Counted from the first letter of the stretch, positions 37,425 through 47,519 are shown. The stretch is 64,000 nucleotides of DNA from Pseudomonas viridiflava (GCA_900596015.1 UVIF01000021.1:272705-336704), one strand, 5' to 3'. Program-made: numbers and translations. Notes: generated by a model from the letters alone, not told the origin.

Positions 37425-38450
37425 ATGACCGATCACGCCCTGCTGCTGGTCAACCTGGGGTCGCCCGCATCGACCCAGGTGGCCGATGTACGTAGCTATC
37501 TCAACCAGTTCCTGATGGACCCTTATGTCATCGACGTGCCGTGGCCGCTGCGGCGTCTGATCGTGTCGCTGATTCTGGTCAAGCGCCCCGAGCAGTCGGC
37601 ACACGCCTATGCCTCGATCTGGTGGGAGGACGGCTCGCCGCTGGTGGTGCTGACCCGGCGCCTGCAGGCGGTCATGGCCGAGCAGTGGCGCCATGGTCCG
37701 GTGGAAGTCGCCATGCGTTATGGCGAGCCGTCGCTCGATACGGCACTCGCTCGCCTGGCCGAGCAGGGGGTGCACAAAGTCACCCTGGCGCCACTTTATC
37801 CACAGTTCGCCCAGAGCACCGTGACCACGGTGATCGAACAGGCACGCAAGGTGGTGCGCGAACGCAAGCTGGCCATGCAATTCAGCGTGCTGCAGCCGTT
37901 CTACGACCAGCCGGAATACGTGGATGCCTTGGTGGCCAGTGCCAAGCCCTACCTGGCGCAACCCCACGACCACCTGTTGATGAGTTTCCATGGATTGCCC
38001 GAACGGCACCTGACCAAGATCGACCCTACCGGCGGCCACTGCCTGCGTACGGCCGACTGCTGCCAGAATGCACCGCCTGAAGTGCTCGCCGTCTGCTATC
38101 GCGCTCAGTGTCTGCGTACGGCCAGTGCCTTCGCCGAGCGCATGGGCCTAGCCGAGGGCAGCTGGTCGGTGTCCTTCCAGTCGCGACTGGGCCGGGCCAA
38201 GTGGATCGAGCCCTACACCGAGGCGCGCCTGGATGAACTTGCCAAACAAGGGGTGAAGAAGTTGCTGGTGATGTGCCCGGCGTTCGTCGCCGATTGCATC
38301 GAGACCCTGGAGGAGATCGGCGACCGTGGGCGCGAGCAGTTCTGCGAGGCAGGGGGCGAGGAGCTGGTGCTGGTGCCGTGCCTGAACGATCACCCGCAAT
38401 GGGGTGAAGCGTTGAATACCCTGTGCGAGCGGGCACCCTTGATGCTGTGA
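37425..38450 (+). CDS. hemH: ferrochelatase
   Basis: 341 aa. Inserts Fe(II) into protoporphyrin IX, the last step of protoheme synthesis. The catalytic His is in SFHGLPERH, and the acidic patch [11 protein letters not shown] lies near the C-terminus. Protoporphyrin IX is a strong photosensitiser, so light induction of hemH together with photolyase makes physiological sense. Second gene of the TIGR01777-hemH unit. Confidence 0.97.
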   Translation: MTDHALLLVNLGSPASTQVADVRSYLNQFLMDPYVIDVPWPLRRLIVSLILVKRPEQSAHAYASIWWEDGSPLVVLTRRLQAVMAEQWRHGPVEVAMRYGEPSLDTALARLAEQGVHKVTLAPLYPQFAQSTVTTVIEQARKVVRERKLAMQFSVLQPFYDQPEYVDALVASAKPYLAQPHDHLLMSFHGLPERHLTKIDPTGGHCLRTADCCQNAPPEVLAVCYRAQCLRTASAFAERMGLAEGSWSVSFQSRLGRAKWIEPYTEARLDELAKQGVKKLLVMCPAFVADCIETLEEIGDRGREQFCEAGGEELVLVPCLNDHPQWGEALNTLCERAPLML

Positions 38451-38463
38451 CGCTGAATCTGCC

Positions 38464-38493
38464 AGCAGGGAGCGCCGCCATGGCGCTCCCTGG
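38464..38493. terminator. hairpin between hemH and uraA
   Basis: CAGGGAGCGCC and GGCGCTCCCTG form a perfect 11-bp stem with a 5-nt loop in the convergent gap. No T tract follows directly on either strand, so it may serve as a transcript-end stabiliser for both genes. Confidence 0.55.
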
Positions 38494-38498
38494 CGACT

Positions 38499-39761
38499 TC
38501 AGGCCTGCGAGTCTTTTTTCCAGTCGCCGTGCCCCGGCAGCAGCAGGTTCAAGGCGATCGCCACCACGGCGCACAAGGCGATGCCCTTGAGGCCGAAGTC
38601 ATCGGGCCCGGTACCGGTGCCGACCAACACGCCGCCGATGCCGAACACCAGGGTTACCGAGACGATGACCAGGTTACGCGCCTCGGCCATGTCGACCTTG
38701 TGGCGAATCATGGTGTTCAGGCCCACCGCTGCGATGGAGCCGAACAGCAGGCACAGGATGCCGCCCATCACTGGCACTGGAATGCTTTGCAGCAGCGCGC
38801 CGAACTTGCCCACGAATGCCAGGCTGATCGCGAAGATCGACGCCCAGGTCATGATCTTGGGGTTGTAGTTCTTGGTCAGCATGACCGCGCCGGTCACTTC
38901 CGCATAGGTGGTGTTGGGCGGTCCGCCGAACAGGCCGGCGGCAGTCGTGGCAATGCCGTCGCCCAGCAGGGTGCGGTGCAGTCCGGGTTTCTTCAGGTAG
39001 TCACGGCCGGTCACGCTGCCCACGGCGATCACGCCACCGATGTGCTCGATGGCCGGTGCCAACGCCACGGGCACAATGAACAGGATGGCCTGCCAGTTGA
39101 ACGCCGGCGCCGTGAAGTGTGGCACTGCCAGCCAAGAGGCCGCAGCGATCTTGGCCGTGTCCACCACACCGAAGACGAATGCCATGCCGAAGCCCACCAG
39201 CACCCCGGCGATGATCGGCACCAGGCGAAAGATGCCCTTGCCGAACACGGCGACGACGATGGTGGTGAGCAGCGCCGGCATGGAGATCCACATGGCTGTG
39301 GCGTAGGGAATCAGTTCGGTGCCGTCGCCGGCCTTGCCCATCGCCATGTTGGCGGCGATCGGCGCCATCGCCAGGCCGATGGAGATCACGACCGGGCCGA
39401 TAACCACGGGTGGCAGCAGGCGGTCGATGAAGCCGGTGCCCTTGATCTTCACCGCAAGCCCAAGGAAGGTGTAGACGAATCCGGCCGCCATGATTCCGCC
39501 CATCGTCTCGGCCAGGCCGAACTGGCCCTTGGCAAGGATGATGGGCGTGATGAAAGCAAAGCTCGATGCCAGGAATACCGGCACCTGACGACCCGTCACC
39601 AGTTGGAACAGCAGCGTGCCCAGGCCCGCGGTGAACAGCGCCACGTTCGGGTCCAGGCCGGTGATCAGCGGCATGAGTACCAGCGCGCCGAACGCCACGA
39701 AGAGCATCTGCGCGCCTGACAGTACCTGCCGCCAGAGCGGATCGTTGAACTCGTCCTGCAT
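38499..39761 (-). CDS. uraA: uracil permease
   Basis: 420 aa, NCS2 (nucleobase:cation symporter-2) family with about 12-14 hydrophobic helices. It imports uracil with protons at the inner membrane. GGPPNTTYAEVTGAVMLTKN is the typical signature with the substrate-site residues. Transcribed after upp with a 3-nt gap, so imported uracil is handed directly to the salvage enzyme. Confidence 0.94.
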   Translation of the reverse strand: MQDEFNDPLWRQVLSGAQMLFVAFGALVLMPLITGLDPNVALFTAGLGTLLFQLVTGRQVPVFLASSFAFITPIILAKGQFGLAETMGGIMAAGFVYTFLGLAVKIKGTGFIDRLLPPVVIGPVVISIGLAMAPIAANMAMGKAGDGTELIPYATAMWISMPALLTTIVVAVFGKGIFRLVPIIAGVLVGFGMAFVFGVVDTAKIAAASWLAVPHFTAPAFNWQAILFIVPVALAPAIEHIGGVIAVGSVTGRDYLKKPGLHRTLLGDGIATTAAGLFGGPPNTTYAEVTGAVMLTKNYNPKIMTWASIFAISLAFVGKFGALLQSIPVPVMGGILCLLFGSIAAVGLNTMIRHKVDMAEARNLVIVSVTLVFGIGGVLVGTGTGPDDFGLKGIALCAVVAIALNLLLPGHGDWKKDSQA

Positions 39762-39764
39762 GGG

Positions 39765-40403
39765 TCAGGCGTCCTTCTGCTTGGTACCGAAGATCTTGTC
39801 GCCGGCATCGCCCAGCCCGGGGATGATGTAGCCATGCTCGTTCAGGCGTTCGTCGATCGAAGCGGTGTAGATCTGCACGTCGGGGTGCGCCTTTTCCACG
39901 GCGGCAATGCCCTCGGGAGCAGCCACCAGCACCATGGCGCGGATTTCCTTGCAGCCGGCCTTCTTCAGCAGGTCGATGGTAGCGACCATGGAGCTGCCGG
40001 TGGCCAGCATCGGGTCGATGATCATCGCCAGGCGCTCGTCGATTTCATCGACCAGCTTTTCCAGGTAGGTGTGCGCCTGCAACGTATCCTCGTTGCGCGC
40101 AACGCCCACTGCGCTGACCTTGGCGCCTGGAATCAGGCTGAGCACGCCGTCGAGCATGCCGATGCCGGCGCGCAGGATGGGCACCACGGTGATTTTCTTG
40201 CCCGCGATCTTTTCGACCAGCACCGGGCCAGCCCAGCCTGCGATCTCATAGTTTTCCAGGGGCAGATCCTTGGTAGCCTCGTAGGTGAGCAGGGCTCCGA
40301 CTTCCTGGGCGAGCTCGCGAAAGTTCTTGGTGCTGATGTCGGCACGGCGCATGAGGCCGAGCTTGTGGCGGATCAGCGGGTGGCGGATCTCACGGATAGG
40401 CAT
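39765..40403 (-). CDS. upp: uracil phosphoribosyltransferase
   Basis: 212 aa from ATG at 40403; the longer frame upstream has no ribosome site. Makes UMP from uracil and PRPP. The PRPP-binding loop is [10 protein letters not shown] and the uracil-binding loop is at the C-terminus ([16 protein letters not shown]). First gene of the upp-uraA operon, divergent from hpt. Confidence 0.97.
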   Translation of the reverse strand: MPIREIRHPLIRHKLGLMRRADISTKNFRELAQEVGALLTYEATKDLPLENYEIAGWAGPVLVEKIAGKKITVVPILRAGIGMLDGVLSLIPGAKVSAVGVARNEDTLQAHTYLEKLVDEIDERLAMIIDPMLATGSSMVATIDLLKKAGCKEIRAMVLVAAPEGIAAVEKAHPDVQIYTASIDERLNEHGYIIPGLGDAGDKIFGTKQKDA

Positions 40404-40575
40404 GGGGAAAGGCTCCGAACGGGCAAAAAAACGGCGGTAGATTAATCTATTGTATCGGGCTGTCCTATAGACATACTGCACGTTAGTGCATGAAAGCCTG
40501 GATTGTGCTTGATTCACGTCAGGTGTGTGCGTACCTTTGCCCGCTTTTCTTCCACCGCCCCCCTTGGAGAGCGTC

Positions 40576-41133
40576 ATGTCCGCTGATCTCGAGCACATCC
40601 GTCAAGTCATGCGAGAGGCCGACTGCCTGTACACAGAAGCCCAGGTCGAGGCCGCCATTGCCAAGGTTGGCGCGCAGATCAACGCTGAACTGGCCGATCG
40701 CAACCCCGTGGTGTTCTGCGTGATGAACGGCGGGCTGATCTTCTCCGGCAAGCTGCTGACCCATCTGGATTTCCCGCTGGAGGCTTCGTACCTGCACGCT
40801 ACCCGCTATCGCAACGAAACCCGCGGCGGCGACTTGTTCTGGAAGGCCAAGCCGGAAATTTCCTTCATCGACCGCGACGTGCTGATCATCGACGACATCT
40901 TGGACGAGGGCCACACGCTCAGCGCCATCATCGATTTCTGCAAGCATGCCGGCGCCCGCGCCGTGCACACCGCCGTGCTGATCGACAAGGACCACGACCG
41001 CAAGGCCAGCCCCGACCTCAAGGCCGACTTCGTGGGCCTGCCGTGCATCGACCGTTATATCTTCGGCTACGGCATGGATTACAAGGGCTACTGGCGCAAC
41101 GCTGCGGGCATCTTCGCCGTCAAGGGCATGTAA
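40576..41133 (+). CDS. hpt: hypoxanthine-guanine phosphoribosyltransferase
   Basis: 185 aa from ATG at 40576, preceded by TTGGAGAGC. Purine-salvage enzyme; the PRPP loop [14 protein letters not shown] is diagnostic. It faces upp across a 172-nt shared promoter region, and both enzymes consume PRPP. Downstream lies a REP cluster. Confidence 0.9.
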   Translation: MSADLEHIRQVMREADCLYTEAQVEAAIAKVGAQINAELADRNPVVFCVMNGGLIFSGKLLTHLDFPLEASYLHATRYRNETRGGDLFWKAKPEISFIDRDVLIIDDILDEGHTLSAIIDFCKHAGARAVHTAVLIDKDHDRKASPDLKADFVGLPCIDRYIFGYGMDYKGYWRNAAGIFAVKGM

Positions 41134-41179
41134 GCCTCTCTCCGGATACCTGGGTTCATCGCATTCCCCCAGATCCATG

Positions 41180-41402
41180 GCGTGCGCCGCCGACGCGGCT
41201 TGCGCCGCTACTACAGGGATTGCGTGCGCCGCCGACGCGGCTTGCGCCGCTGCTACAGGGGTTGCGTGCGCCGCCGACGCGGCTTGCGCCGCTGCTACAG
41301 GGTTGCGTGTGCCGCCGACGCGGCTTGCGCTTCTGTGACAGGGCCTGTTCAGCGCCAGACCTGATTGCGTTGTTCTTGTAGCAGCGGCGCGAGCCGCGTC
41401 CG
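41180..41402. repeat. 42-bp tandem REP array plus an inverted copy
   Basis: Units beginning GCGTGCGCCGCCGACGCGGC start at 41180, 41222, 41264 and 41305 (periods 42, 42, 41), each containing one REP core; an inverted copy (gtagcagcggcgcgagccgc) lies at about 41379-41401. The fourth unit has diverged (cttctgtgac). No gene lies within. The region sits between hpt and a secreted hypothetical gene. Confidence 0.9.
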
Positions 41403-41469
41403 GGCTCGACACAGACTTGGCCCCCCTGCAACATGCTAAAGTCCGCGGCTCTTCCACAAGGAGCCGCCC

Positions 41470-41949
41470 ATGCGCCTGACCGTTGCCGCCATTGCCTTGC
41501 TGACCTGTCTGCCGCTGGCTGCAGCGCCTGGGCATGGCGTTGTTCATGAACAGTTCCTGCCGCCCGATGAGCAGACCCTGCGCGAAGGTGATCCGCAGCA
41601 GCAACTGTTGCAGGTGACCAGCTACTCGGTGGTCATGGGCAATCAGCGTCTTTCCAACCAGCAGCCCATACCGGTGACGGCGCCCATGCTGCTGCGCTTG
41701 AAGGGCAAAGCGTTGAGCAAGGACGCGAAACTGGCCGAAGTGCTGATCACCTTCGATGGCGAAAGCAAAAGCCTGAAGCGGCCCGCCTTCGATGCGGCCA
41801 GTGGCACCCTGGCCTTGACCTATCCATTGAGCCAATATCGGATACTGCTCGACCTGCTGCGCAACGACACCGTCTACGTGCAGTTCCTCAGCTACCCCAA
41901 TGGGCATGTCTGGGCCGATCTGCACACCGGTAGCCTACGCGCGCGTTGA
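41470..41949 (+). CDS. conserved exported hypothetical protein
   Basis: 159 aa. A clear Sec signal peptide (MRLTVAAIALLTCLPLAAA, cleavage near residue 20) precedes a globular domain with no motif I recognise. Codon usage is like its neighbours, and AAGGAG lies before the ATG. It corresponds in place to the uncharacterised gene after hpt in P. putida. Probably periplasmic. Confidence 0.8.
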   Translation: MRLTVAAIALLTCLPLAAAPGHGVVHEQFLPPDEQTLREGDPQQQLLQVTSYSVVMGNQRLSNQQPIPVTAPMLLRLKGKALSKDAKLAEVLITFDGESKSLKRPAFDAASGTLALTYPLSQYRILLDLLRNDTVYVQFLSYPNGHVWADLHTGSLRAR

Positions 41950-42017
41950 GCCCATCGCCAAGCCGGGGGTAAACTGCCTGCCCCGTGAATCACCGTGATA
42001 GCGAGTTGGAGTCGGTA

Positions 42018-42299
42018 ATGCGTAAAGACAAGAAGCAATTGATTGGCGACGAGATCGGCGATGAGCAGATCAAGCTGTTCCTGAATTTCGAGCCGGTCGA
42101 TGCCACCTCGCCGTCGCTGCACAAGCTGATCAAGGCGTACCGTGGCCTGCGCGTCGATGACTTCGCACGCTTTCTGGTGTTCTTCAAGGAAGCGGGCTAC
42201 GAGCTCGACGGCAAGGACGAACACGGCAACGATTTCATCACCTTGATTCGCGACCAGCGCAACGCCCAGGAATACATCGACCTGATCCAGCGAGCCTGA
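42018..42299 (+). CDS. conserved hypothetical protein, PA4642 family
   Basis: 93 aa from ATG at 42018 with TTGGAG upstream; an in-frame start at 41985 is less likely. Charged, soluble, no signal peptide; the sequence MRKDKKQLIGDEIGDEQ and a C-terminal QRNAQEYIDLIQ are typical of the small PA4642 family found near mqo in Pseudomonas. Function unknown. A REP cluster follows its stop directly. Confidence 0.85.
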   Translation: MRKDKKQLIGDEIGDEQIKLFLNFEPVDATSPSLHKLIKAYRGLRVDDFARFLVFFKEAGYELDGKDEHGNDFITLIRDQRNAQEYIDLIQRA

Positions 42300-42308
42300 C
42301 ACGCCCCC

Positions 42309-42522
42309 CGTAGCAGCGGCGCAAGCCGCGTCGGCGGCACGCGCGGTGTGTCAGTAGAAACGCGGTAAGCCCGGACGCGGCTTGCACCGCTGCTACAAGG
42401 GCGGTGGCCCGGACGCGGCTTGCACCGCTGCTACAAGGGCTGTGCCACCGGAGGCGGCTTGCACCGCTGCTACGGGAGCGATGCAATTCCCTGTAGCAGC
42501 GGCGCGAGCCGCGTCGGCGGTA
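42309..42522. repeat. REP cluster between the PA4642-like gene and mqo
   Basis: Five copies of the same REP core as near fruA: one inverted copy at about 42310-42334, three direct copies at about 42373-42400, 42411-42436 and 42451-42474, and one inverted copy at about 42492-42520. The arrangement of head-to-head and tail-to-tail copies is that of a BIME-like mosaic. Confidence 0.88.
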
Positions 42523-42533
42523 CGTGCGGTGTA

Positions 42534-44045
42534 TCAGGCGTAATGCTGCACGCCGTCCGCTTTTTCTGCGAGCTCGAGCGCCACGTCGCTGTCATGGCTG
42601 ACTCGACGGTAGGTTTCGGCATCGTTCGCCAGCACCTGCTCGCGGGCAGGGAAGATCTCCGCCAGCTTGGTCGCCCATGCCTGCGATCGGGTCTGCTCGG
42701 GGAAGCAGCGTTCCAGCAGGTCGAGCATGATCGACACGGTCACCGAGGCACCTGGTGACGCACCGAGCAAGGCCGCCAGCGAGCCGTCGGCGGCAGACAC
42801 CAGCTCGGTGCCGAATTGCAGCACGCCGCCTTTCTTCGGATCTTTCTTGATGATCTGCACGCGCTGGCCAGCCACCTCCAGGCGCCAATCTTCTGCGCGG
42901 GCCTGCGGGTAGAAGCGCCGCAACGAATCCAGACGCTGCTCCATGGACTGGCGTACTTCGCTCATCAGGTACTTGGTCAGGTCCATGTTGTCGCGGGCCA
43001 CGGCCAGCATCGGGCCGATGTTCGCCGCGCGCACCGAAAGCGGCAGGTCGAGGAACGAGCCGTGCTTGAGGAACTTGGTGGTAAAGCCGGCGTAAGGACC
43101 AAACAGCAGCGACTTGTTGCCATCGACCACGCGGGTGTCCAGGTGCGGCACGGACATGGGCGGTGAGCCGACCGCAGCCTGGCTGTAGACCTTGGCCTGG
43201 TGCTGCTTGACCACCTCGGGGTTGTCGCAGCGCAGCCACTGGCCGCTGACCGGGAAACCACCGAAGCCCTTGCCTTCTTCGATCCCGGACATCTGCAGCA
43301 GTGGCAAAGCAGCACCGCCTGCGCCCAGAAATACGAACCTGGCCTCGATCTCGCGAGTATTGCCGGTGTTGACGTCCTTGATGCTGACCGTCCAGCCACT
43401 GCCCTTGCGCACAAGACCTGTGACCTTCTTGCAGTACTTGACCTGCGCGCCGGGCGCGCTGGCCAGATGGGCCAGCAGCTTGTTGGTCAAGGCGCCGAAG
43501 TTGACGTCGGTACCGCCCATCACACGGGTGGCACTGATGTGCTGGTCGGCCGGACGCCCTGGCATCATCAGCGGCATCCACTCGGCCATCTTCGCCTTGT
43601 CTTCGGTGTATTCCATATCGGCGAAGGCGTGGTGGGTCTTGAGCATTTCATAGCGCTTCCTGAGGAAGGCCACGCCCTTGTCACCCTCGACATAGCTCAG
43701 GTGCGGCACCGGGCTTATGAACGAACGTGCCGAGCCGAAGCTGCTCTTTCTGCTCAGGTAGGCCCAGAACTGCTTCGACACCTCGAACTGGGTGTTGATC
43801 TGCACGGCTTTCTTGATGTCGATGGAGCCATCGGCGGCCTGCGGCGTGTAGTTGAGCTCACACAGGCCGGCATGGCCGGTCCCGGCGTTGTTCCACGGAT
43901 TGGAGCTCTCCGCGGCACCGGAGTCCATGAGCTCGACGACTTCCAGCTTCAATGCCGGGTCGAGTTCCTTGAGCAGTACGGCCAAGGTGGCACTCATGAT
44001 GCCGGCCCCTACCAATACCACGTCGACTGCTTCGTTTTGCGCCAT
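42534..44045 (-). CDS. mqo: malate:quinone oxidoreductase
   Basis: 503 aa, ATG at 44045 with TTTTGGAG upstream. A membrane-associated FAD enzyme oxidising malate to oxaloacetate and feeding electrons to quinone. FAD-binding [19 protein letters not shown] at the N-terminus, [21 protein letters not shown] and [12 protein letters not shown] are typical Mqo segments. Synteny (hpt, PA4642-like gene) points to the mqoB paralogue of P. aeruginosa. Confidence 0.96.
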   Translation of the reverse strand: MAQNEAVDVVLVGAGIMSATLAVLLKELDPALKLEVVELMDSGAAESSNPWNNAGTGHAGLCELNYTPQAADGSIDIKKAVQINTQFEVSKQFWAYLSRKSSFGSARSFISPVPHLSYVEGDKGVAFLRKRYEMLKTHHAFADMEYTEDKAKMAEWMPLMMPGRPADQHISATRVMGGTDVNFGALTNKLLAHLASAPGAQVKYCKKVTGLVRKGSGWTVSIKDVNTGNTREIEARFVFLGAGGAALPLLQMSGIEEGKGFGGFPVSGQWLRCDNPEVVKQHQAKVYSQAAVGSPPMSVPHLDTRVVDGNKSLLFGPYAGFTTKFLKHGSFLDLPLSVRAANIGPMLAVARDNMDLTKYLMSEVRQSMEQRLDSLRRFYPQARAEDWRLEVAGQRVQIIKKDPKKGGVLQFGTELVSAADGSLAALLGASPGASVTVSIMLDLLERCFPEQTRSQAWATKLAEIFPAREQVLANDAETYRRVSHDSDVALELAEKADGVQHYA

Positions 44046-44628
44046 TTAACGCGTCTCCAAAATCTTCAGCACCCATTGACAGCATGGGACCCCGGTACGT
44101 CTGTGCAGGCCAGGGTCGCCATGTCCGAATCTTCGCAGCTGCATCGCTGAAATGGCTTGTGCCGACAAGTCTGCCGGGCATTGCCCATGAACTCACGTTC
44201 GGCCCGCCAACGCCATAGGACCATCGTTGATACGTGCGTTCAGCGAGCTGGAGCCTTCATGCGAAGCGTTCGATCCTTCCTCGTTGGGCTGTTCGGGACG
44301 CAGATAGTGCTGGTACAGATCCAAGACTTTTCATTTGCTCGCCACACTCTTGTGAAGTTGTGAAACCCGTTTATTTCACGCTCTTTTGGAGTCGTGAACC
44401 TCAAGAAGGCTGCTTGGGGGATCGGCAGCGGCAGGGTGGCACGAGCGAATGGAAACGCCAGCGCGTGACCTGCGTGGGCGGCTCTCTGTGGGCGGTGCGG
44501 AGGCCAAGACGAGTGTGTTGGCGGTGCTGCGAGGCCCGATCAGGAGACGTCCTTATAATCGGGGGAAGATTATAGCGATGAAACGCGGCGAGTTGATCGT
44601 TATTTACAGGCTTTTGGTGACCGGTCGG
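44046..44628. other. 583-nt region with no supported gene
   Basis: Open frames here lack ribosome sites and recognisable protein. The sequence is AT-richer than average and holds a GTGAAA...TTTCAC palindrome (44360-44379) and a TATAAT-like palindrome near 44552-44575. It probably contains the mqo promoter and 5' leader. A small RNA cannot be excluded. Confidence 0.5.
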
Positions 44629-44862
44629 TCAGGCGTGCACCGCTCGAATCCCGCCAGCCCCCGTGGCACGGGAGCTGACGCGGGCATGGACAGGCAATGG
44701 CTGGCCCAGCCATTGTGGGCGAATATCGCCAACCTCGACCCAACCCTCGCCGACGGGCGCCTGCTGGCATTGCTTGAAGGCGCGGCACAGGCCCTGCTGG
44801 TCGAGGGCGACGTAGCAACGATAGGGCTGGCTGGCCCTGAACAGAGACTTGAGAAAACCCAT
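44629..44862 (-). CDS. small conserved hypothetical protein
   Basis: 77 aa from ATG at 44862, with GGAG 8 nt upstream. MGFLKSLFRASQPYRCYVALD opens a compact sequence with GEGWVEV near the middle and a basic C-terminus. No signal peptide or known domain. It lies between mqo and yajG, on the minus strand. I infer it is real from the good ribosome site and protein-like composition; function unknown. Confidence 0.6.
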   Translation of the reverse strand: MGFLKSLFRASQPYRCYVALDQQGLCRAFKQCQQAPVGEGWVEVGDIRPQWLGQPLPVHARVSSRATGAGGIRAVHA

Positions 44863-45041
44863 GAGCGATTCTCCGTGCGATGGCGTGCGGTGGACTGTAG
44901 CCGCGATACTGCCCGCAGACGGTGACAGGCTGATGACATGCATCACGCTGGGTCGCCTGCACGTGTTTCATGGCTGGTCCATTGCCCGCAGGCCCCGCTA
45001 TACTCCCGGCTTATTCACTGCCCGTTGCCGGAGAGATGCGC

Positions 45042-45635
45042 ATGTTGCACCGCCTGTTGTTCGCTATGATCGCTGTGACCAGTCTGACGTTGGTCGGTTG
45101 TGCCAACAGCCCGCAACAACTCAGCCCGCAGCCGCGCCTGACTTCGCAGTTCGCCGCCGTCGGCCAGGGCCAGGCAGTGGCCGTGCGCGTCGTCGACGGT
45201 CGACCTTCGCCGACCCTGGGCACCCGTGGCGGCCTTTATCCGGAAACCAGCGCAGTGAGCGTTGCTGCCAACGATGTGCTGCCCAAGTTGCAGGCCCAGG
45301 CCGAAGCGGCCGTACGACTGCTCGGCTTCACGCCCACCGGCAACAATGGCAGCGCGCCTACGTTGACCATCACCCTGGCCGAACTCAAGTACCAGTCGCC
45401 CAAGGACAAGATGTACGTCACCGAGGCCAACATCGGCGCCACGTTCAAGGCCGACGTCACCAACGGTGGCCGTCACTACAGCGGCCGCTACGGGGCTTCG
45501 TTGAACCAGCGTTTCGGCATGGCGCCGAACCAGGAAACCAACACCAAGTTGGTCAGCGATGTGCTGAGCGATGCGCTGACGCGCGTGTTCAAGGACGCCA
45601 CCATCGGCCAGACCCTGTCCCAGAGTAATTTCTGA
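45042..45635 (+). CDS. yajG: YajG family lipoprotein
   Basis: 197 aa from ATG at 45042 (GGAGAG 7-8 nt upstream). Lipoprotein signal peptide ending in LVGC, then a domain with VRVVDGRPSPTLGTRGG typical of YajG/YfiM-like lipoproteins (DUF found in the E. coli yajG gene next to ampG). No retention Asp after the lipidated Cys, so outer-membrane location is expected. Function unknown. A strong terminator follows. Confidence 0.85.
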   Translation: MLHRLLFAMIAVTSLTLVGCANSPQQLSPQPRLTSQFAAVGQGQAVAVRVVDGRPSPTLGTRGGLYPETSAVSVAANDVLPKLQAQAEAAVRLLGFTPTGNNGSAPTLTITLAELKYQSPKDKMYVTEANIGATFKADVTNGGRHYSGRYGASLNQRFGMAPNQETNTKLVSDVLSDALTRVFKDATIGQTLSQSNF

Positions 45636-45650
45636 CAGCGTCTGCCCGTC

Positions 45651-45685
45651 ATGAAAAAGCCCGCGATGTTCGCGGGCTTTTTCAT
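45651..45685 (+). terminator. intrinsic terminator after yajG (bidirectional)
   Basis: ATGAAAAAGCCCGCG and CGCGGGCTTTTTCAT form a 15-bp stem with T tracts on both strands; it serves yajG on the plus strand and probably the small gene at 45712-45918 on the minus strand. Confidence 0.9.
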
Positions 45686-45711
45686 GGGCTGGATTTCACT
45701 GCGTGCAGGCT

Positions 45712-45918
45712 TCAGGCCGCGCGCATGTGAAAGTCGAGCACGCTGATACCGGTGCCCAGGTCCAGATCGGGCCAGTCACCGTGCTGATGACCGCCCAGGG
45801 CGCAATACACCAGCCACTGTCGGTCCTGGACATTGAACGCCAGGGCGTCGATCAGAGCTTCCTGCTCGTCGCTGGCGGTAATGTGGTAGAGGCGATCCTG
45901 GTTAAGGGCGTGCAGCAT
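45712..45918 (-). CDS. small conserved hypothetical protein
   Basis: 68 aa from ATG at 45918; ATG at 45924 is an alternative. Acidic, with a Trp-rich centre (DRQWLVYCALGG) and SVLDFHMRAA at the end; it looks protein-like and keeps Pseudomonas third-position GC bias. No recognised domain. A convergent terminator follows. The ribosome site is weak, so confidence is moderate. Confidence 0.55.
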   Translation of the reverse strand: MLHALNQDRLYHITASDEQEALIDALAFNVQDRQWLVYCALGGHQHGDWPDLDLGTGISVLDFHMRAA

Positions 45919-46039
45919 GACGGGCATCCGAAGCGTGTTGGGTGAGGGTGCAACACGATGCCTGTTTTGTATGAAGGGTGTATGAAGGGTGCATGACGGC
46001 GCCATGACGGCCACATGGCACCCTGCATACTGGCTGACC

Positions 46040-47203
46040 CTAGAGCGGCAGTCCTGCCTTGACGCGATACTGGTTGCGCACTGGCGTGGCGTATTGCACC
46101 ACCAGGAACGGTCGTTGTTCCACCGGGCACTCGCGCAACCGTCGCAGCCATTCGGCACGGGCCTTTTCCAGCTCGGCGGCTGGAAACACATCGGCTGCTG
46201 CAGGTACCTGCAGCTCGGGATCGGCATCCGCCCACTGCGCGTAGGCCAGGTAGTGCACGGGAAACAGGCGATAACCGCCGAGAATCTGCCGGTCGATCTC
46301 CATGGCCAACTGCTTGGTGTCTTCGAACGACTCGGTGATGGGCGCGGCAAAGTTGATGTGCACGCGGCCCTTGTAGCCGGTGATGCCCTGGGCAATGCTG
46401 ACGTCGTCTTCGCCGGGTGCCTTGTTGTAGGCGCCCTTGGTGGCACGGATGTACAGCTCGCGCGCCTTGGCCTGATCGCAGGGGTCGTACTCGTAGCTGA
46501 TCGACACCGGCGTCAGGTTCAGCGCCTTGATGGTTTCGCCGAAAGGCTCGTCCTTGCGGCTCATGTGAAACATCTTGAGGATCGCCGAGTCGGTGCGGTC
46601 GTCACCGTCCTTGGCGCGGCCTTCGGCCTGGGCGATCCAGATCGAGGCGCAGTCGTGGCGGATCGAGTGGTTGATGTAGGCCGACAGCAGCTGGTAGGAC
46701 GCCAGCTTTTCACGGCGCCCGACCAGCGAGCGATGGACGATGAAGCTCTTGTTCAGGCGCATCAGGTCGCTGACGAAAGGCTTCTGCAGCAGATTGTCGC
46801 CGATGGCGATGCGCGGCGTCGGCAGGCCTGCGTGGTACACGGCGTAGTTGACGAACGCCGGGTCCATGACGATATCGCGGTGGTTGGCCAGGAACAGGTA
46901 CGCACTGCCGGACTTGAACTGCTCGACACCGGTGTAGGTCACACCGTCGGTGGCGCGGTCGATGGTGTGGTCGACGTAGAACTCGACCTTGTCCTGCAGG
47001 GTGGCGACGTTGGTGACATCCTTGAACTCGCGGCGCAGACGCCGTGCGATCAACGGCTTGAGCAGCCAGCCAAAGGTCTTGGCCTGACGCGGGAAGCGAA
47101 AGTGGGTGAGGATATCCAGAAATGCCGGGTCGCTGAGCAACCGTGCCAGAACGGCAGGTACTTCGGCGTCGTCGTACGGTCGGATGGCATCGAATTCGCC
47201 CAT
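46040..47203 (-). CDS. 1-acylglycerol-3-phosphate acyltransferase-like protein
   Basis: 387 aa from ATG at 47203 (MGEFDAIRPYDDAEV); ATG at 47206 is one codon longer. The PlsC/GPAT block is visible: NHRDIVMD is the H-x4-D catalytic motif, followed by IAQAEGRAKDG replacing the usual EGTR loop. It has an N-terminal helical extension of about 90 residues, and no clear membrane segment. It likely transfers acyl chains to a glycerophosphate-type acceptor at the membrane; the acceptor is not known. Confidence 0.8.
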   Translation of the reverse strand: MGEFDAIRPYDDAEVPAVLARLLSDPAFLDILTHFRFPRQAKTFGWLLKPLIARRLRREFKDVTNVATLQDKVEFYVDHTIDRATDGVTYTGVEQFKSGSAYLFLANHRDIVMDPAFVNYAVYHAGLPTPRIAIGDNLLQKPFVSDLMRLNKSFIVHRSLVGRREKLASYQLLSAYINHSIRHDCASIWIAQAEGRAKDGDDRTDSAILKMFHMSRKDEPFGETIKALNLTPVSISYEYDPCDQAKARELYIRATKGAYNKAPGEDDVSIAQGITGYKGRVHINFAAPITESFEDTKQLAMEIDRQILGGYRLFPVHYLAYAQWADADPELQVPAAADVFPAAELEKARAEWLRRLRECPVEQRPFLVVQYATPVRNQYRVKAGLPL

Positions 47204-47336
47204 CATGCTCTCTTGTTGGAAACGGCTAAGGTAAAGGTACAGGCGCAAGGTTGTGGGCAAAGGGTAGGGGCCCATGTAGCCAACGGCCTGCAAACAGAGT
47301 GGCGATTATACGCACAAGTGAGCCGTGGAGGCCGCG

Positions 47337-47519
47337 ATGCTGGAAACCCAAGATTACGATTGCCCCTATTGCGGCGAGCCTGCCGAAGCGGTGCTCGATC
47401 TGTCCGCTGGCGATCAGGACTATATAGAAGACTGCCCGGTGTGCTGCCGACCCATCGTGTTCGCCCTGCAGACCGATGGTCAGGGCTGGTCGCTGCACGT
47501 GCGCAGCGAGAACGAGTGA
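47337..47519 (+). CDS. CPXCG-motif zinc-ribbon-like small protein
   Basis: 60 aa from ATG at 47337, with GTGGAG upstream. Two Cys pairs, CPYCG and CPVCC, form a probable zinc ribbon (CPXCG Cys-rich family). Its TGA overlaps the next ATG by one base. Function unknown; the partner gene is a DUF2007 protein, and the two are commonly adjacent. Confidence 0.88.
   Translation: MLETQDYDCPYCGEPAEAVLDLSAGDQDYIEDCPVCCRPIVFALQTDGQGWSLHVRSENE

Noticed and set aside
41180..41345. Regular 42-bp repeats that could suggest a CRISPR array
   Set aside because: Units are contiguous with no variable spacers, and no cas gene is present; they contain REP cores.
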